A DNA stretch of 64,000 nt from JABSSA01 sp039975755 (GCA_039975755.1 JBDWGM010000062.1:62001-126000); one strand, 5' to 3'; positions 45,323 to 54,529 are shown, numbered from the stretch's first letter. Made by a program: numbers and translations. The notes: generated by a model from the sequence alone, not told the origin.

Positions 45323-46360
45323 TCACTTTCCTGTCCAGCGCACCCAGCGACCATGAAAATCAGCACGCCCCAGATTTAGAGTGATGTCGCCAGGCCAAAG
45401 CCGTAGCGTCAAGGCAGCCCCCACAGCCCCGGTTTTGTCACCATCGGTTTCCATCTGCATCCAGGCCAAGGGGCTGTCTGCTGTCGCTGTTGCCCCGGCG
45501 GCTTCGATCAAATCTTGCCCCCGCTTTTGCACGTCGGTCGGGAAATATTGCCAAGCAACAGTATGCTGAATGACATGCATATGCCCCTGTGGCACCTGAC
45601 GCAGGCGACGATCCAACCACTCAATTGCGTCGCCGCGATCAACGGATACATCCAAGGCGCGCGCAGCCAGTCGCGTGTTTTCCAAGCGCTCTGGTTGATC
45701 TGCCCACAAGTATGCCGTCAGGCGCAGCAGATCATCCTCCTTGCTTGGGTCCAACGGGTTCAGATCCACACCTCCGCGCATTGCGATACCCGGCCTTGCA
45801 GGTGGGGGCAGCGGGCCATCCCAGTCAGGCCGCAGCGTCAACACAGCATCCGTTGGGCCTAAACCTGTGCCGTTGATATTCAGATTAAACTGATCCCAGA
45901 CCAAATTTAATCCGCCGCTTGCCCCTAATTCGGACAGGACAATAGGGCGATCGAAATGATCGTGTGCAACATGGGCCATTGCAATCAAAGCGGCCGAGCG
46001 GCGCACTTCGTTGGTTTGTGGCGGTGACGTTGTCCAATCCAGAAAAAACGCTTCGTGGGTTTGCAAGGCCTCCAAAACGGCACTTTGCAATGCCTGGTCA
46101 TCCACAACATTTGGCGGATAAGCGGCGACCAGCTTTGCGTCTTTTTCCAGCAAAACCAACGCGTGCAATCCGCCTGCGATACGTAAAGGCAACGAATGCC
46201 CCGCTGGACCAATGCCCCCTGAATACTCATCCATCGCACGACCGAGTTCACTGTCGGGACTCCATCCATTTGACAGGATACGCAAAACCCGACCCATCAA
46301 AGGTGATCCCATCCGCGTGCACGTCTCAGCTTGGTCCAAAAAGGCGGATGTCAGAGTCAA
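45323..46360 (-). CDS. DUF2332-family protein
   Basis: A 345-residue cytosolic protein. FLDQAETCTRMGSPLMGRVL, LPLRIAGGLHALVL, EALQTHEAFFLDWTTSPPQT, TNEVRRSAALIAM and LSELGASGGLNLVWDQF are characteristic DUF2332 segments, some resembling a methyltransferase-like fold. Function unknown. ATG 46360 overlaps the pth stop by 4 bases, so it is coupled behind pth. Confidence 0.87.
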   Translation of the reverse strand: MTLTSAFLDQAETCTRMGSPLMGRVLRILSNGWSPDSELGRAMDEYSGGIGPAGHSLPLRIAGGLHALVLLEKDAKLVAAYPPNVVDDQALQSAVLEALQTHEAFFLDWTTSPPQTNEVRRSAALIAMAHVAHDHFDRPIVLSELGASGGLNLVWDQFNLNINGTGLGPTDAVLTLRPDWDGPLPPPARPGIAMRGGVDLNPLDPSKEDDLLRLTAYLWADQPERLENTRLAARALDVSVDRGDAIEWLDRRLRQVPQGHMHVIQHTVAWQYFPTDVQKRGQDLIEAAGATATADSPLAWMQMETDGDKTGAVGAALTLRLWPGDITLNLGRADFHGRWVRWTGK

Positions 46361-47034
46361 CGAAAGCGCTCCATCAGTTTTTGCAATGGCGATTGCGGTT
46401 CGGCTGGGGATTCTTGAGGTGTTTCGGATTTGGTGGGTTTGGCAGATTTTGTGGTGCTGGATCGTGGTGGATTCACACGTAAGGCAACTGTGTTCATAAA
46501 CTTACCGCCATCTGCATGCGCCAGATGCGGCGCCCCATCGGAACATCCTCGAATGACATCATCCAACCAGGTCTCGTCAGCTTTTGGGAAATCGCGCAGC
46601 ACGTAACCCGGCACCGCATCTTTGTGTCCAGGATGCCCGACGCCCATTCGGATGCGTGCATATTCGACCCCGATATGCGAGTGGATAGAACGCAAGCCAT
46701 TGTGCCCAGCGTGCCCGCCGCCAACTTTCCAACGCACCTTTCCGGGGGCGAGGTCAATTTCGTCGTGAAAGACGATGACGTCCTGTGGGTCCAGTTTATA
46801 AAACCGCATGGCTGCGCCGACGCTGTCGCCGGATTTGTTCATAAAGGTCTCTGGTTTCAGCAGAACAACGCGATCTGACCCAAACCGTCCTTCGGCAACA
46901 GCGCCATTATGTTTGCCGCGCCATGCAGGAAAGCCATGGTCAGATGCGATCTGATCCAGTGCCATAAAGCCGATATTGTGCCGGTTGCGGGCATATTTTG
47001 CGCCCGGATTGCCAAGGCCAACGAGGAGTTTCAT
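46357..47034 (-). CDS. pth: Peptidyl-tRNA hydrolase
   Basis: Releases peptides from drop-off peptidyl-tRNA. The core has LVGLGNPGAKYARNRHNIGF (catalytic His), ETFMNKSGDSVGAAM and VGGGHAGHNGLRSI. Length is about 225 residues, a little above the usual 190, with a low-complexity tail (PRSSTTKSAKPTKSETPQES, then a helix). ATG 47034 follows GAGGAG. It is the first gene of a coupled pair with DUF2332. rplY, often its neighbour, is 8 kb away. Confidence 0.95.
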   Translation of the reverse strand: MKLLVGLGNPGAKYARNRHNIGFMALDQIASDHGFPAWRGKHNGAVAEGRFGSDRVVLLKPETFMNKSGDSVGAAMRFYKLDPQDVIVFHDEIDLAPGKVRWKVGGGHAGHNGLRSIHSHIGVEYARIRMGVGHPGHKDAVPGYVLRDFPKADETWLDDVIRGCSDGAPHLAHADGGKFMNTVALRVNPPRSSTTKSAKPTKSETPQESPAEPQSPLQKLMERFR

Positions 47035-47110
47035 GAAAATTCTCCGGTCATGTTGCGGCGCAGCATAGTCGCTGGGCCAAGTCGGGTCCAGCAAGTCCGA
47101 AGAATAGGTA

Positions 47111-47137
47111 AGCCGCCCGGCGTAAGGCTGGGCGGCT
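47111..47137 (-). terminator. Hairpin after the taurine-pyruvate aminotransferase gene
   Basis: AGCCGCCC (47111-47118) and GGGCGGCT (47130-47137) form an 8-bp stem that can extend through the loop. It lies 6 bases after the tpa stop on the minus strand, with little T run after it. Confidence 0.65.
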
Positions 47138-47142
47138 AACGT

Positions 47143-48537
47143 TTAGCCAAAGACGCGTTTTAGCGCGGCGTCGACGGCATTTGTTATGGCGTCAATGTCG
47201 TCTGCAGTCACAATCAATGCAGGTGAAAAACACAGCGTATTGTTACGGCCCGGCACGGAACGATTGGTTGCACCAATGATGACGCCGTTTGCCATGCAGT
47301 CCCCGACAACCGCCTGAATCTGAGCCTCGGATACAGGGTCCTTGGTTTCGCGATCTGTCACCAGCTCCGCGCCGCAAAACAGGCCTTTGCCACGTACATC
47401 GCCGATTACGATGTGCTTTTCTGCCAGTTCGCTCAGGTTCGCCATTAGTCGTTTGCCCATGGCTAACGTGTTTTCCAGTAGGCCTTCTTCTTCGATGATG
47501 GTCATGTTTTCTAGCGCTGCCGCAGGGCCAGCGGTGCAACCACCGAATGTGGAAATATCACGGAAATAGCTCATGGTGTCACCGGTGTCGTCTTTGAACA
47601 TGTCAAAAACCTCTTCCGTTGTCACACAGCAGGCGATTGCAGCGTAACCAGAAGCGACACCCTTGGCCATCGTGACAATGTCAGGTTCGACGCCATAGTT
47701 TTGATATCCAAACCATTGGCCGGTCCGACCCAGACCACAGACCACTTCGTCAATGTGTAATAGAATATCGTACTTTTTGCAGATTTCCTGAACGCGTGGC
47801 CAATATCCATCTGGTGGTGGAATGACGCCGCCACCTGCGGTGACAGGTTCCAAGCACAACGCGCCAACTGTATCAGGACCTTCCCGCAGGATGACCTTTT
47901 CGATCTCGTCCGCGGCCCAAATTCCGTAATTTTCAGTCGGAGCGCCTTCTTGTTCGTGGCTGCGATATTCAAGGCAATGGGGGACACGAATAAAGCCCGG
48001 TGCAAACGGCCCGTATTGGGCGTTGCGTTCGTCCTGACCACCCGCGCTTAGGTTCGCAATCGTCGTGCCATGATAATCGCGGTCGCGGTACAAGATTTTG
48101 TGCTTTTTCCCGCCGTACCGTTTGTGTGCAATTTGACGAACCATTTTGAAGGCTTTTTCGTTCGCCTCTGACCCGGAGTTCACGTAATACAGTCGAGACA
48201 GCCCAGGCATCTTTTCCAACAAGCGTTCGGCAAACATTGCGCCCGGAATGGACCCTGCCGAACCCGCGAAATAGTTCAGTTTGACCAGCTGGTCGCGCAC
48301 AGCATCTGCAATGCGTTCACGTCCATAGCCAACATTCACCGTCCAAACGCCGCCCGAGACCGCATCAAGATGTTCTTTTCCGTTCTGGTCCCAAACGCGC
48401 ATGCCGCGTCCTTCGACCATGATCTTTGGATCGGCTCCCGAAAAGAATGGAGCGTGTTGGATAAGATGATGCCAGACATTTTTTCGATCGGCTTCGACGA
48501 CTCGGCTCAGATCATTTTCGTTGAAAGTGCCGTGCAT
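47143..48537 (-). CDS. tpa: Taurine-pyruvate aminotransferase
   Basis: A PLP class III aminotransferase that moves the amino group of taurine to pyruvate, giving sulfoacetaldehyde and alanine. The 464-residue protein has the family lead DAVSGGVWTVNVGYGRE, NYFAGSAGSIPGAMFAERL, YYVNSGSEANEKAFKM, HIDEVVCGLGRTG (PLP-N1 Asp) and TMAKGVASGYAAIA with the PLP lysine, matching roseobacter Tpa closely. It is divergent from tauABC, with TauR-like direct repeats between, which strongly supports the function. The enzymes for the next steps (xsc, pta) are not in the window. GGGAG precedes the ATG. Confidence 0.92.
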   Translation of the reverse strand: MHGTFNENDLSRVVEADRKNVWHHLIQHAPFFSGADPKIMVEGRGMRVWDQNGKEHLDAVSGGVWTVNVGYGRERIADAVRDQLVKLNYFAGSAGSIPGAMFAERLLEKMPGLSRLYYVNSGSEANEKAFKMVRQIAHKRYGGKKHKILYRDRDYHGTTIANLSAGGQDERNAQYGPFAPGFIRVPHCLEYRSHEQEGAPTENYGIWAADEIEKVILREGPDTVGALCLEPVTAGGGVIPPPDGYWPRVQEICKKYDILLHIDEVVCGLGRTGQWFGYQNYGVEPDIVTMAKGVASGYAAIACCVTTEEVFDMFKDDTGDTMSYFRDISTFGGCTAGPAAALENMTIIEEEGLLENTLAMGKRLMANLSELAEKHIVIGDVRGKGLFCGAELVTDRETKDPVSEAQIQAVVGDCMANGVIIGATNRSVPGRNNTLCFSPALIVTADDIDAITNAVDAALKRVFG

Positions 48538-48559
48538 GATATACTCCCGGCGAGATTAT

Positions 48560-48580
48560 AAGTGATGATGTATATCACTT
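48560..48580. promoter_or_regulatory. Inverted repeat 23 bases upstream of tpa
   Basis: AAGTGAT (48560-48566), a 7-base spacer, then ATCACTT (48574-48580) is a perfect inverted repeat just upstream of the tpa start. It looks like a dimeric repressor or CRP-like site. The position, close to the start codon, would suit repression. Not assigned to a known regulator. Confidence 0.5.
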
Positions 48581-48685
48581 TGATTCCGGCATTTGGATTA
48601 GGGCCAGATTGCGTTAAGTTTAATACCAGCTTAAATCGAATATGAAGAGTTTCGAAATCCAGTTGCTTAGTAAATCGGCAAATTG

Positions 48686-48717
48686 ATAAGTCCAGATCAC
48701 CTTAAGTTTAAGTCCAA
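48686..48717 (-). promoter_or_regulatory. TauR-like operator (two direct repeats)
   Basis: On the minus strand TTGGACTTAA (48717-48708) and CTGGACTTAT (48695-48686) are direct repeats 22 bases apart, i.e. two helical turns. They match the CTGGACYTAA repeats described for the GntR/MocR-type activator TauR of Rhodobacter. They lie in the 421-base divergent region between tpa and tauA, about 150 bases from the tpa start and 240 from tauA. tauR itself is not in the window. The rest of the region holds no gene. Confidence 0.75.
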
Positions 48718-48958
48718 GATCGCAGCGTGAAAGGCGAAAAAAGCCTAAGAATCAAGGCTAAAAGCTGTTGTGGTCAAAAAAGGTGCGCATTCCAAAACAG
48801 TGGGCCAAGTGCGCAAATCGCGGAAAAACATTGATACTTTTGCAATAATCGTTTCCGATCTTCTTTAAGCCGGGGCAATCCGGCCGTACGCGCGACACTC
48901 TGCGCATGACGAGTGCAAAAAACCACCTGAAATGGGTGGAGCATATGGGAGAATATGT

Positions 48959-49972
48959 ATGAGCTTCAAATCCAAACTGATGGGCGCAGCTGCTGCTGTT
49001 GCCATGTTGGCCGGCACACAAGGTGCAGTCGCCGGTGGCCATGGTGGCGAGATTACAGTTGCCTATTTCCTTGAATGGCCAATGCCGTTCCAGTTCGCAA
49101 AAGAAACTGGAATGTACGAAGAAGCCATGGGCGGGACCAAGATTAACTGGGTCAGCTTTGACACCGGTACAGCAATGAGCGCGGCCATGGCGTCGGGCGA
49201 TGTTCAGATTTCTGTAAGCCAGGGGGTACCGCCTTTCGTGGTTGCCACATCGGCGGGTCAGGATCTTCAGATTGTTGATGTCGCAGTTTCATATTCCGAC
49301 AACGACAATTGTGTTGTCGCGTCTGGTCTTGAAATCGACAAAACATCCGCTGCTGAACTTGCTGGTAAGAAAGTTGCAGTTCCGTTGGGCACAGCGGCGC
49401 ATTACGGCTTCCTAAGCCAAATGAACCACTTTGGTGTCGACATCGCATCGATGGACATTGTGGACATGGCTCCGGCTGAAGGTGCAGCAGCGCTGGCACA
49501 AGGCTCGCTGGACATGGCGTGTGGCTGGGGTGGCGCACTGCGTCGCATGACAGAACACGGCAACGTTTTGCTGACAGGTGCCGAAAAAGAAGAGCTTGGC
49601 ATTCTAGTGTTTGACGCAACAACAGCGCCTGCCGGGTTCATCGCAGAAGAAAGCGAATTGCTGGCCCAGTTCTTGTCCGTGACAGCCGCAGCAAACGCAA
49701 TGTGGGCTGATGAAGCCAACCATGCAAAAATGCTGCCTGTCATCGCAAAAGACGCAGGCATGTCAGAAGAAGACACAGCATCGACCTTGTCGACATTCAA
49801 GTTCCCGACAATTGACGAACAACTGGGCGATGCCTGGTTGGGCGGCACTGCACAAACCTTCATGCAAGGTGTTGCGGGCGTATTTGTTGGTGCTGAATCG
49901 ATCCCATCAGCTTTGGACAGCTATGATGGTGCGGTTAACACAGGTCCTTTGGAAGCCGCAAAAGGCCTCTAA
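48959..49972 (+). CDS. tauA: Taurine ABC transporter substrate-binding protein
   Basis: A roughly 337-residue periplasmic protein of the SsuA/TauA (NMT1-like) family with a signal peptide ending near GAVAGGHG. VAYFLEWPMPFQFAKETGMY, VSQGVPPFVVATSAGQDL, KKVAVPLGTAAHYGFL and DMACGWGGALRRMTEHGN are typical. ATG 48959 follows GGGAGA. It is separated from tauB by a hairpin, so it is probably made in excess over the membrane subunits. Taurine as substrate is inferred from divergent tpa and the TauR-like repeats. Confidence 0.92.
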   Translation: MSFKSKLMGAAAAVAMLAGTQGAVAGGHGGEITVAYFLEWPMPFQFAKETGMYEEAMGGTKINWVSFDTGTAMSAAMASGDVQISVSQGVPPFVVATSAGQDLQIVDVAVSYSDNDNCVVASGLEIDKTSAAELAGKKVAVPLGTAAHYGFLSQMNHFGVDIASMDIVDMAPAEGAAALAQGSLDMACGWGGALRRMTEHGNVLLTGAEKEELGILVFDATTAPAGFIAEESELLAQFLSVTAAANAMWADEANHAKMLPVIAKDAGMSEEDTASTLSTFKFPTIDEQLGDAWLGGTAQTFMQGVAGVFVGAESIPSALDSYDGAVNTGPLEAAKGL

Positions 49973-49982
49973 TCAAAAACTG

Positions 49983-50015
49983 CCCGCGCAGATTCCTTTT
50001 GCGCGGGTATTTTTA
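49983..50015 (+). terminator. Leaky terminator/attenuator between tauA and tauB
   Basis: CCCGCGCA (49983-49990) and TGCGCGGG (50000-50007) form an 8-bp stem, followed by TATTTTTAA. Such hairpins after a binding-protein gene usually lower transcript of the downstream transporter genes. Confidence 0.75.
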
Positions 50016-50070
50016 AGGGTGCATGGATATTTTCCGGATCACTCAACCCACTTTTTCCGACGGGGGTGCA

Positions 50071-50877
50071 ATGTCGGGTCTTCATATCCAAAATATTTCG
50101 ATGCGTTTCGATCTGCCGAACGGAAGTCACGTTCAAGCGCTAAAGGACGTTACGCTTGACCTGAAACAAGGCGAACTGATGAGCGTACTCGGCCCGTCAG
50201 GCTGTGGGAAGACAACGCTTTTGAATATTGTCGCGGGCTTTCTTGCCCCAACCGAAGGTGCAATTGTTCTGAACGAACAAAAGGTATCTGGTCCGGATGC
50301 GCACCGCGGAATGGTGTTTCAACAAGGTGCGTTATTCGAATGGATGAGCGTGCGAGAAAATGTCCGCTTTGGGCCCGATATGAAGGGCATGGCTAAATCG
50401 GAAAGCCGTCAGATTGTTGATCATCTGCTGGATGTCGTAGGGCTGCAAGATTTCAAGGAAAAGATGGTTTATGAATTGTCGGGTGGTATGCAGCAACGCG
50501 TGGCTTTGGCCCGTTGCTTGGCGAACGATCCCGACGTCATTTTGATGGATGAACCATTGGGCGCGCTTGATGCGTTGACCCGCGAAAAGATGCAGGGTTT
50601 GGTTCTGAAGCTTTGGAAAGAGACCGGCAAGACCATCATTTTGATCACCCACTCGGTCGAAGAAGCGCTGCTTCTTGGGGAACGTTTGCTGGTCATGGCG
50701 CCGCGTCCGGGACGTATTCACAAAGAATATCGATTGCCGTTTGCGGATATGGGCGTGGGACGAGACCTGCGCGAGGTCAAGAAAGAGCCAGAATTTGGCG
50801 AACGTCGCGAAGAAATTCTGAGCATGATTTGGGACATGGAAGAAGAGATCATGGGCCGCAGCGAGGAGAGTGCATAA
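50071..50877 (+). CDS. tauB: Taurine ABC transporter ATP-binding protein
   Basis: A roughly 268-residue ABC ATPase. It has Walker A LGPSGCGKTTLLNI, Q-loop MVFQQGALFEWMSV, signature LSGGMQQRVALARCL, Walker B DVILMDEPLGALD and switch His in ILITHSVEEALLLG. ATG 50071 follows GGGGG; in-frame starts upstream at 50023 would add unconserved residues. The permease begins 2 bases after its stop. Confidence 0.94.
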   Translation: MSGLHIQNISMRFDLPNGSHVQALKDVTLDLKQGELMSVLGPSGCGKTTLLNIVAGFLAPTEGAIVLNEQKVSGPDAHRGMVFQQGALFEWMSVRENVRFGPDMKGMAKSESRQIVDHLLDVVGLQDFKEKMVYELSGGMQQRVALARCLANDPDVILMDEPLGALDALTREKMQGLVLKLWKETGKTIILITHSVEEALLLGERLLVMAPRPGRIHKEYRLPFADMGVGRDLREVKKEPEFGERREEILSMIWDMEEEIMGRSEESA

Positions 50878-50878
50878 T

Positions 50879-52216
50879 ATGGGACAGATATTTGCCGACC
50901 TCGGTGGCGAACTTGCCGCTATGTTTCTTTCGATCATTTCGATCCTGCCGGCATTGATTGGATATATCGCGCTTATCCTGCTGTTCATGTTCTTGTGGCG
51001 CATGATCCGTGGACGCTTAAGTGCGACCCAAGATTATACGTCGTTGAAAACGGTTACGTTTGGGGATGAAAGCGCGGTTGTTTCGGACAAAGCAGCCTCG
51101 GTTATTTCTGTCGTACTGATCTTTGTCATCTGGGGCGCGTTTACTGGAACCGGACTACTTCCGCGGTTTTTGCACGCGCCGGGGCCGTTTCTCGGGCAAG
51201 AGACGTTTGTTTACACTGTCGAGGCTGAAGACGGCACGCGAGAAGACGCAACCGTTACAGTTTTGGTCCATGAGGCGGGCGAAACACCTGAAGTGCCGAC
51301 CGTTGAGCCCGGAGAGGGAACAGCAAAGGACGATGTTCTGGTTGTTCAAGCGTATCGTTCGAAATTGTTGCGTTGGGATGCCAACGACGAAGTGACGCGA
51401 GATGACGGCGCAAAGATCGTTGCCATTGACGGTCGCGCGATTGAACGAGGTGTCGACGCGCAAACGGGTTTTGGTCGCGTCGCATTGACGGACAAAGGAA
51501 CATTGAATTTCGAACCCGGAAAAGGGTGGCAGATGGAAAGCATCTGGTTGCCAGCTCCGGATTCCGTCTGGCAGCGTTTGTTAAGCGTTTCTCGCGACGG
51601 GTATCAAAACGTCACTTTGGCAGAGCATCTGAGTTATTCGTTGTTTCGCGTCATCGTCGGCTTTTTTCTGGGTGCATTGGTTGGCATCCCATTGGGATAC
51701 GCGATGGGGTTGTCCAACTGGTTCCGCGGTTGGTTTGATCCGATTGTCGAATTCATGCGCCCTGTGCCGCCTTTGGCATTGATCCCGCTTGTGATCATTT
51801 GGGCTGGGATTGGCGAGCAGGGTAAAATCATACTGCTGTTCCTTGCCGCCCTTTGGATCATGGCAATTGGTGCGCGTTCCGGCGTGTCTGGTGTCAAAAT
51901 ATCAAAGGTGCATGCTGCGTATTCATTGGGGGCAAGCAAGTGGCAAATTCTGCGCCACGTCATAATCCCCAATTCCCTTCCCGAGATTTTTACGGCGGCG
52001 CGTGTGGCCATGGGGGTCTGCTGGGGAACTGTGGTTGCGGCCGAATTGGTCGCCGCTGAAAAGGGTGTCGGAAAAATGATCGTTGCGGCATCCAAATTTC
52101 AAGACACCGACATTGTGTTGATGGGGATTATTCTGATCGGCCTGATCGGCTTTGGAATTGATATGCTGATGCGTTACGCCGAACGCTGGTTGGTGCCTTG
52201 GAAGGGCAAAGGCTGA
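50879..52216 (+). CDS. tauC: Taurine ABC transporter permease with large periplasmic insertion
   Basis: A roughly 445-residue inner-membrane permease, against about 280 for typical TauC/SsuC. An extra N-terminal helix (ISILPALIGYIALILLFMFL, about residues 20-42) and a second (VISVVLIFVIWGAFTGTGLL) come first. Then about 110 soluble residues, predicted periplasmic, rich in beta-like and acidic sequence (TVEAEDGTREDATVTVLVHE), precede the classic LPAPDSVW start. The canonical core follows, with the EAA loop AYSLGASKWQILRHVIIPNS. It starts 2 bases after tauB. The insertion lies at the entrance side and might contact the binding protein, which is an inference. Confidence 0.93.
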   Translation: MGQIFADLGGELAAMFLSIISILPALIGYIALILLFMFLWRMIRGRLSATQDYTSLKTVTFGDESAVVSDKAASVISVVLIFVIWGAFTGTGLLPRFLHAPGPFLGQETFVYTVEAEDGTREDATVTVLVHEAGETPEVPTVEPGEGTAKDDVLVVQAYRSKLLRWDANDEVTRDDGAKIVAIDGRAIERGVDAQTGFGRVALTDKGTLNFEPGKGWQMESIWLPAPDSVWQRLLSVSRDGYQNVTLAEHLSYSLFRVIVGFFLGALVGIPLGYAMGLSNWFRGWFDPIVEFMRPVPPLALIPLVIIWAGIGEQGKIILLFLAALWIMAIGARSGVSGVKISKVHAAYSLGASKWQILRHVIIPNSLPEIFTAARVAMGVCWGTVVAAELVAAEKGVGKMIVAASKFQDTDIVLMGIILIGLIGFGIDMLMRYAERWLVPWKGKG

Positions 52217-52229
52217 TTAAGAAATCAAG

Positions 52230-52250
52230 GCCTGCCCGTTTAGGGCAGGC
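52230..52250. terminator. Hairpin between tauC and the histidine kinase
   Basis: GCCTGCCC and GGGCAGGC form a perfect 8-bp stem with a 5-base loop between convergent genes. The kinase stop codon overlaps the right end. There is no long T run, so termination strength is uncertain. Confidence 0.6.
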
Positions 52251-54529
52251 TATGATTGCAGTGCTCCACGAAGCACTTGTGACAAAACATGACTTTCGAC
52301 CGGCTTTTGCAAAAACGCCAAAGATGGGTCGATTTTGGTTTCGTCCGGCAGATTCAGTTTGGGATAGCCCGACATCAAAATAACTCTTGCGGTTGGGTCG
52401 GCCGCGCGCAGCGACTGCGTGAATTCCAGACCATTCACACCTCCGGGCAAGACGACATCGACCAAATGAATATCCGGTTCAATCCTGCGTTTCAGGGTGG
52501 TCTCGGCTTCGGCGGCAGACGAAGATTGGATGACGCGATAGTTCAGCGTTTCCAGTAACCGTCGCATCGCAGCCTGAACATCTGGATCGTCTTCGACCAA
52601 ATGGACAAGTTCACCATTTCCACTGAAATTACGGGGTGTTGCGTGGGCTGTCGGTGCAATACTGTTTTCTACAGAACGGGGTAGGAAAATAGAAACTGTT
52701 GTCCCGCCATGTTTGTTTTTGGTGATGTTGGCATCGCCATTTGATTGGCGCGAAAACCCCAAAACCATAGAAAGCCCTAGGCCACTGCCTTTTCCAACAT
52801 CCTTGGTTGTAAAGAAGGGTTCAAAGGCGCGTTCAGCAACTTCCGATGACATACCGGTCCCTGTATCGCTGATGCAAATCTCTACGCAGCCGCCGGTTGC
52901 TGCATTGGGGCATGTCACGCGTTCGACATTCGGGTCATCGTGTAACATGGGACGACACATCAATGTTAAAGTGCCGCCCCTTGGCATGGCATCGCGAGCG
53001 TTTAAGGCGAGATTCAGCAAGGCACTTTCTAGGTGGTTTTGATCCGCAAATATTCGAATAGGATCGCCAGGAACCTCGATCTGAACCGAAATGTCTTCAC
53101 TTAACACGCGTAAGATTGTCTTTCGCATCGTTTCCAACAGTTCGCCCAAGTCGATCTGGCGCGGCAACAAAGTTTGTTTGCCAGAATAAGCCAACAGATG
53201 CCGAGTCAATTCGGCCCCTTTTTCCGCAGCACTCACAATAGACGTCGTCAGTTCGCTGTCGATGAACTCGTTCAATTCCAGCAATTGCGCATTGCCTTGA
53301 ATGACCGTCAGCAAGTTGTTGAAATCATGTGCAATGCCGCCAGTTAATTGTCCGATGGCTTCCAAGCGTTGTGTAGACAGCAAGGATGCTTCAAGGCTTT
53401 TTCGTTTGGAGATATCTGTCAAAAGACCGACGGATCGCACGGCTCTGCCTGCGTCATCATGAAGGGTTATTCCCTGTGCGTGATACCAGATCGCCTTACC
53501 GTCGCGCGTCACAAAACGATGCTCATACTGAAGCGGTGCGCCCGGGTTTTTTAAGTGGCTTATCAAACCCTTCCGAAAGGCTCCGGTTTCATCAGGGTGC
53601 ACAAAGGCCTTTGTTCCTGATCGGTGAATTTTCTCCATGAACTCATCAGGCTCATATCCCAGATTTTCGATGAAACTAGGCGACACAAAAACACTGTTAT
53701 CCGCAATATTCCAATCCCAGATGGCTGCTGTGCGCGCCGCCAAAGCATAGCGTTCTTCGCTTTCCTTTAGACGTGATGTTCGTTCAGCGACTTCCGCTTC
53801 TAAACCTTCGTTCAGTCGAACCAGTCGGCGGCGCAAGCGCGACGCATCTGTGATGTCTTCTTCGTTTAGTACAACTACAAAATCGGCGGTGACAGGATCG
53901 CGTCCACGTCTTGCGCAGATACGATGCACACGCAGCCCATCCAAGGTGAGGACGTTGAAATCTTCGTCTATTTCGCCGTTCTTTTGAACGGCCTCCAATA
54001 TACGCCGCGCGTTTTCCTTGTTGGCAAATCGCTCGCCCAAATCCCCGGGAACAGTGCCATTGGGCTCTGTCACCGGGCCGTAACAGTTCAAAGCAGCAGG
54101 GTTTTGAACCAGTAGCTTGCCACTTGTGGAAAATGAACTGATCATAAATGCGGATGTGCGGGCGGCTTCAAAAATCCGAATGTCTTCGTCGTTCGTTTGC
54201 TGTTCTGTTAGGCGCACTATTTCAACCATTACCGCGCTAATGTTCTCTTCGATCGTGACCGGTTGGAAAGACAGAACAGCAGTCCGAGGGTTGTTCTTAG
54301 GATACAAAGTCCAGGTATCTTGTAACCTGCCGTCTGCCCCAGCTCCGTCAACGATTTGGCGCAAACGCGTGCGCACAGACGCACTGTCACTTGAAAAATC
54401 TCGGGCTGTCAGTTCGTCTAAGGTTCGGGCGTCCCAAAATTCTAGCGCAGCTTGATTTCCCCACCATAGGTTGTGTCTGTCGACATCAAAAATCCAAATT
54501 GGCGTGCTTAAAGCCTCAAACTGTTGCAT
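52250..54529 (-). CDS. PAS-domain hybrid histidine kinase
   Basis: About 759 residues without a transmembrane segment, so cytosolic. Domains in order: PAS at the N-terminus, a second PAS-like domain (about 120-230), a coiled coil (RLNEGLEAEVAERTSRLKES), a third PAS (about 265-385), the dimerisation box with the phospho-His near residue 401 (HDFNNLLTVIQGNAQLLEL), an ATPase domain (GKGSGLGLSMVLGFSRQSNG), and a C-terminal receiver with DIHLVDVVLPGGVNG (phospho-Asp) and FLQKPVE (Lys). It resembles the hybrid kinases of the FixL/blue-light-like group; the signal is unknown. ATG 54529 was chosen; an in-frame TTG at 54562 is possible. No partner regulator lies next to it. Confidence 0.92.
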   Translation of the reverse strand: MQQFEALSTPIWIFDVDRHNLWWGNQAALEFWDARTLDELTARDFSSDSASVRTRLRQIVDGAGADGRLQDTWTLYPKNNPRTAVLSFQPVTIEENISAVMVEIVRLTEQQTNDEDIRIFEAARTSAFMISSFSTSGKLLVQNPAALNCYGPVTEPNGTVPGDLGERFANKENARRILEAVQKNGEIDEDFNVLTLDGLRVHRICARRGRDPVTADFVVVLNEEDITDASRLRRRLVRLNEGLEAEVAERTSRLKESEERYALAARTAAIWDWNIADNSVFVSPSFIENLGYEPDEFMEKIHRSGTKAFVHPDETGAFRKGLISHLKNPGAPLQYEHRFVTRDGKAIWYHAQGITLHDDAGRAVRSVGLLTDISKRKSLEASLLSTQRLEAIGQLTGGIAHDFNNLLTVIQGNAQLLELNEFIDSELTTSIVSAAEKGAELTRHLLAYSGKQTLLPRQIDLGELLETMRKTILRVLSEDISVQIEVPGDPIRIFADQNHLESALLNLALNARDAMPRGGTLTLMCRPMLHDDPNVERVTCPNAATGGCVEICISDTGTGMSSEVAERAFEPFFTTKDVGKGSGLGLSMVLGFSRQSNGDANITKNKHGGTTVSIFLPRSVENSIAPTAHATPRNFSGNGELVHLVEDDPDVQAAMRRLLETLNYRVIQSSSAAEAETTLKRRIEPDIHLVDVVLPGGVNGLEFTQSLRAADPTARVILMSGYPKLNLPDETKIDPSLAFLQKPVESHVLSQVLRGALQS

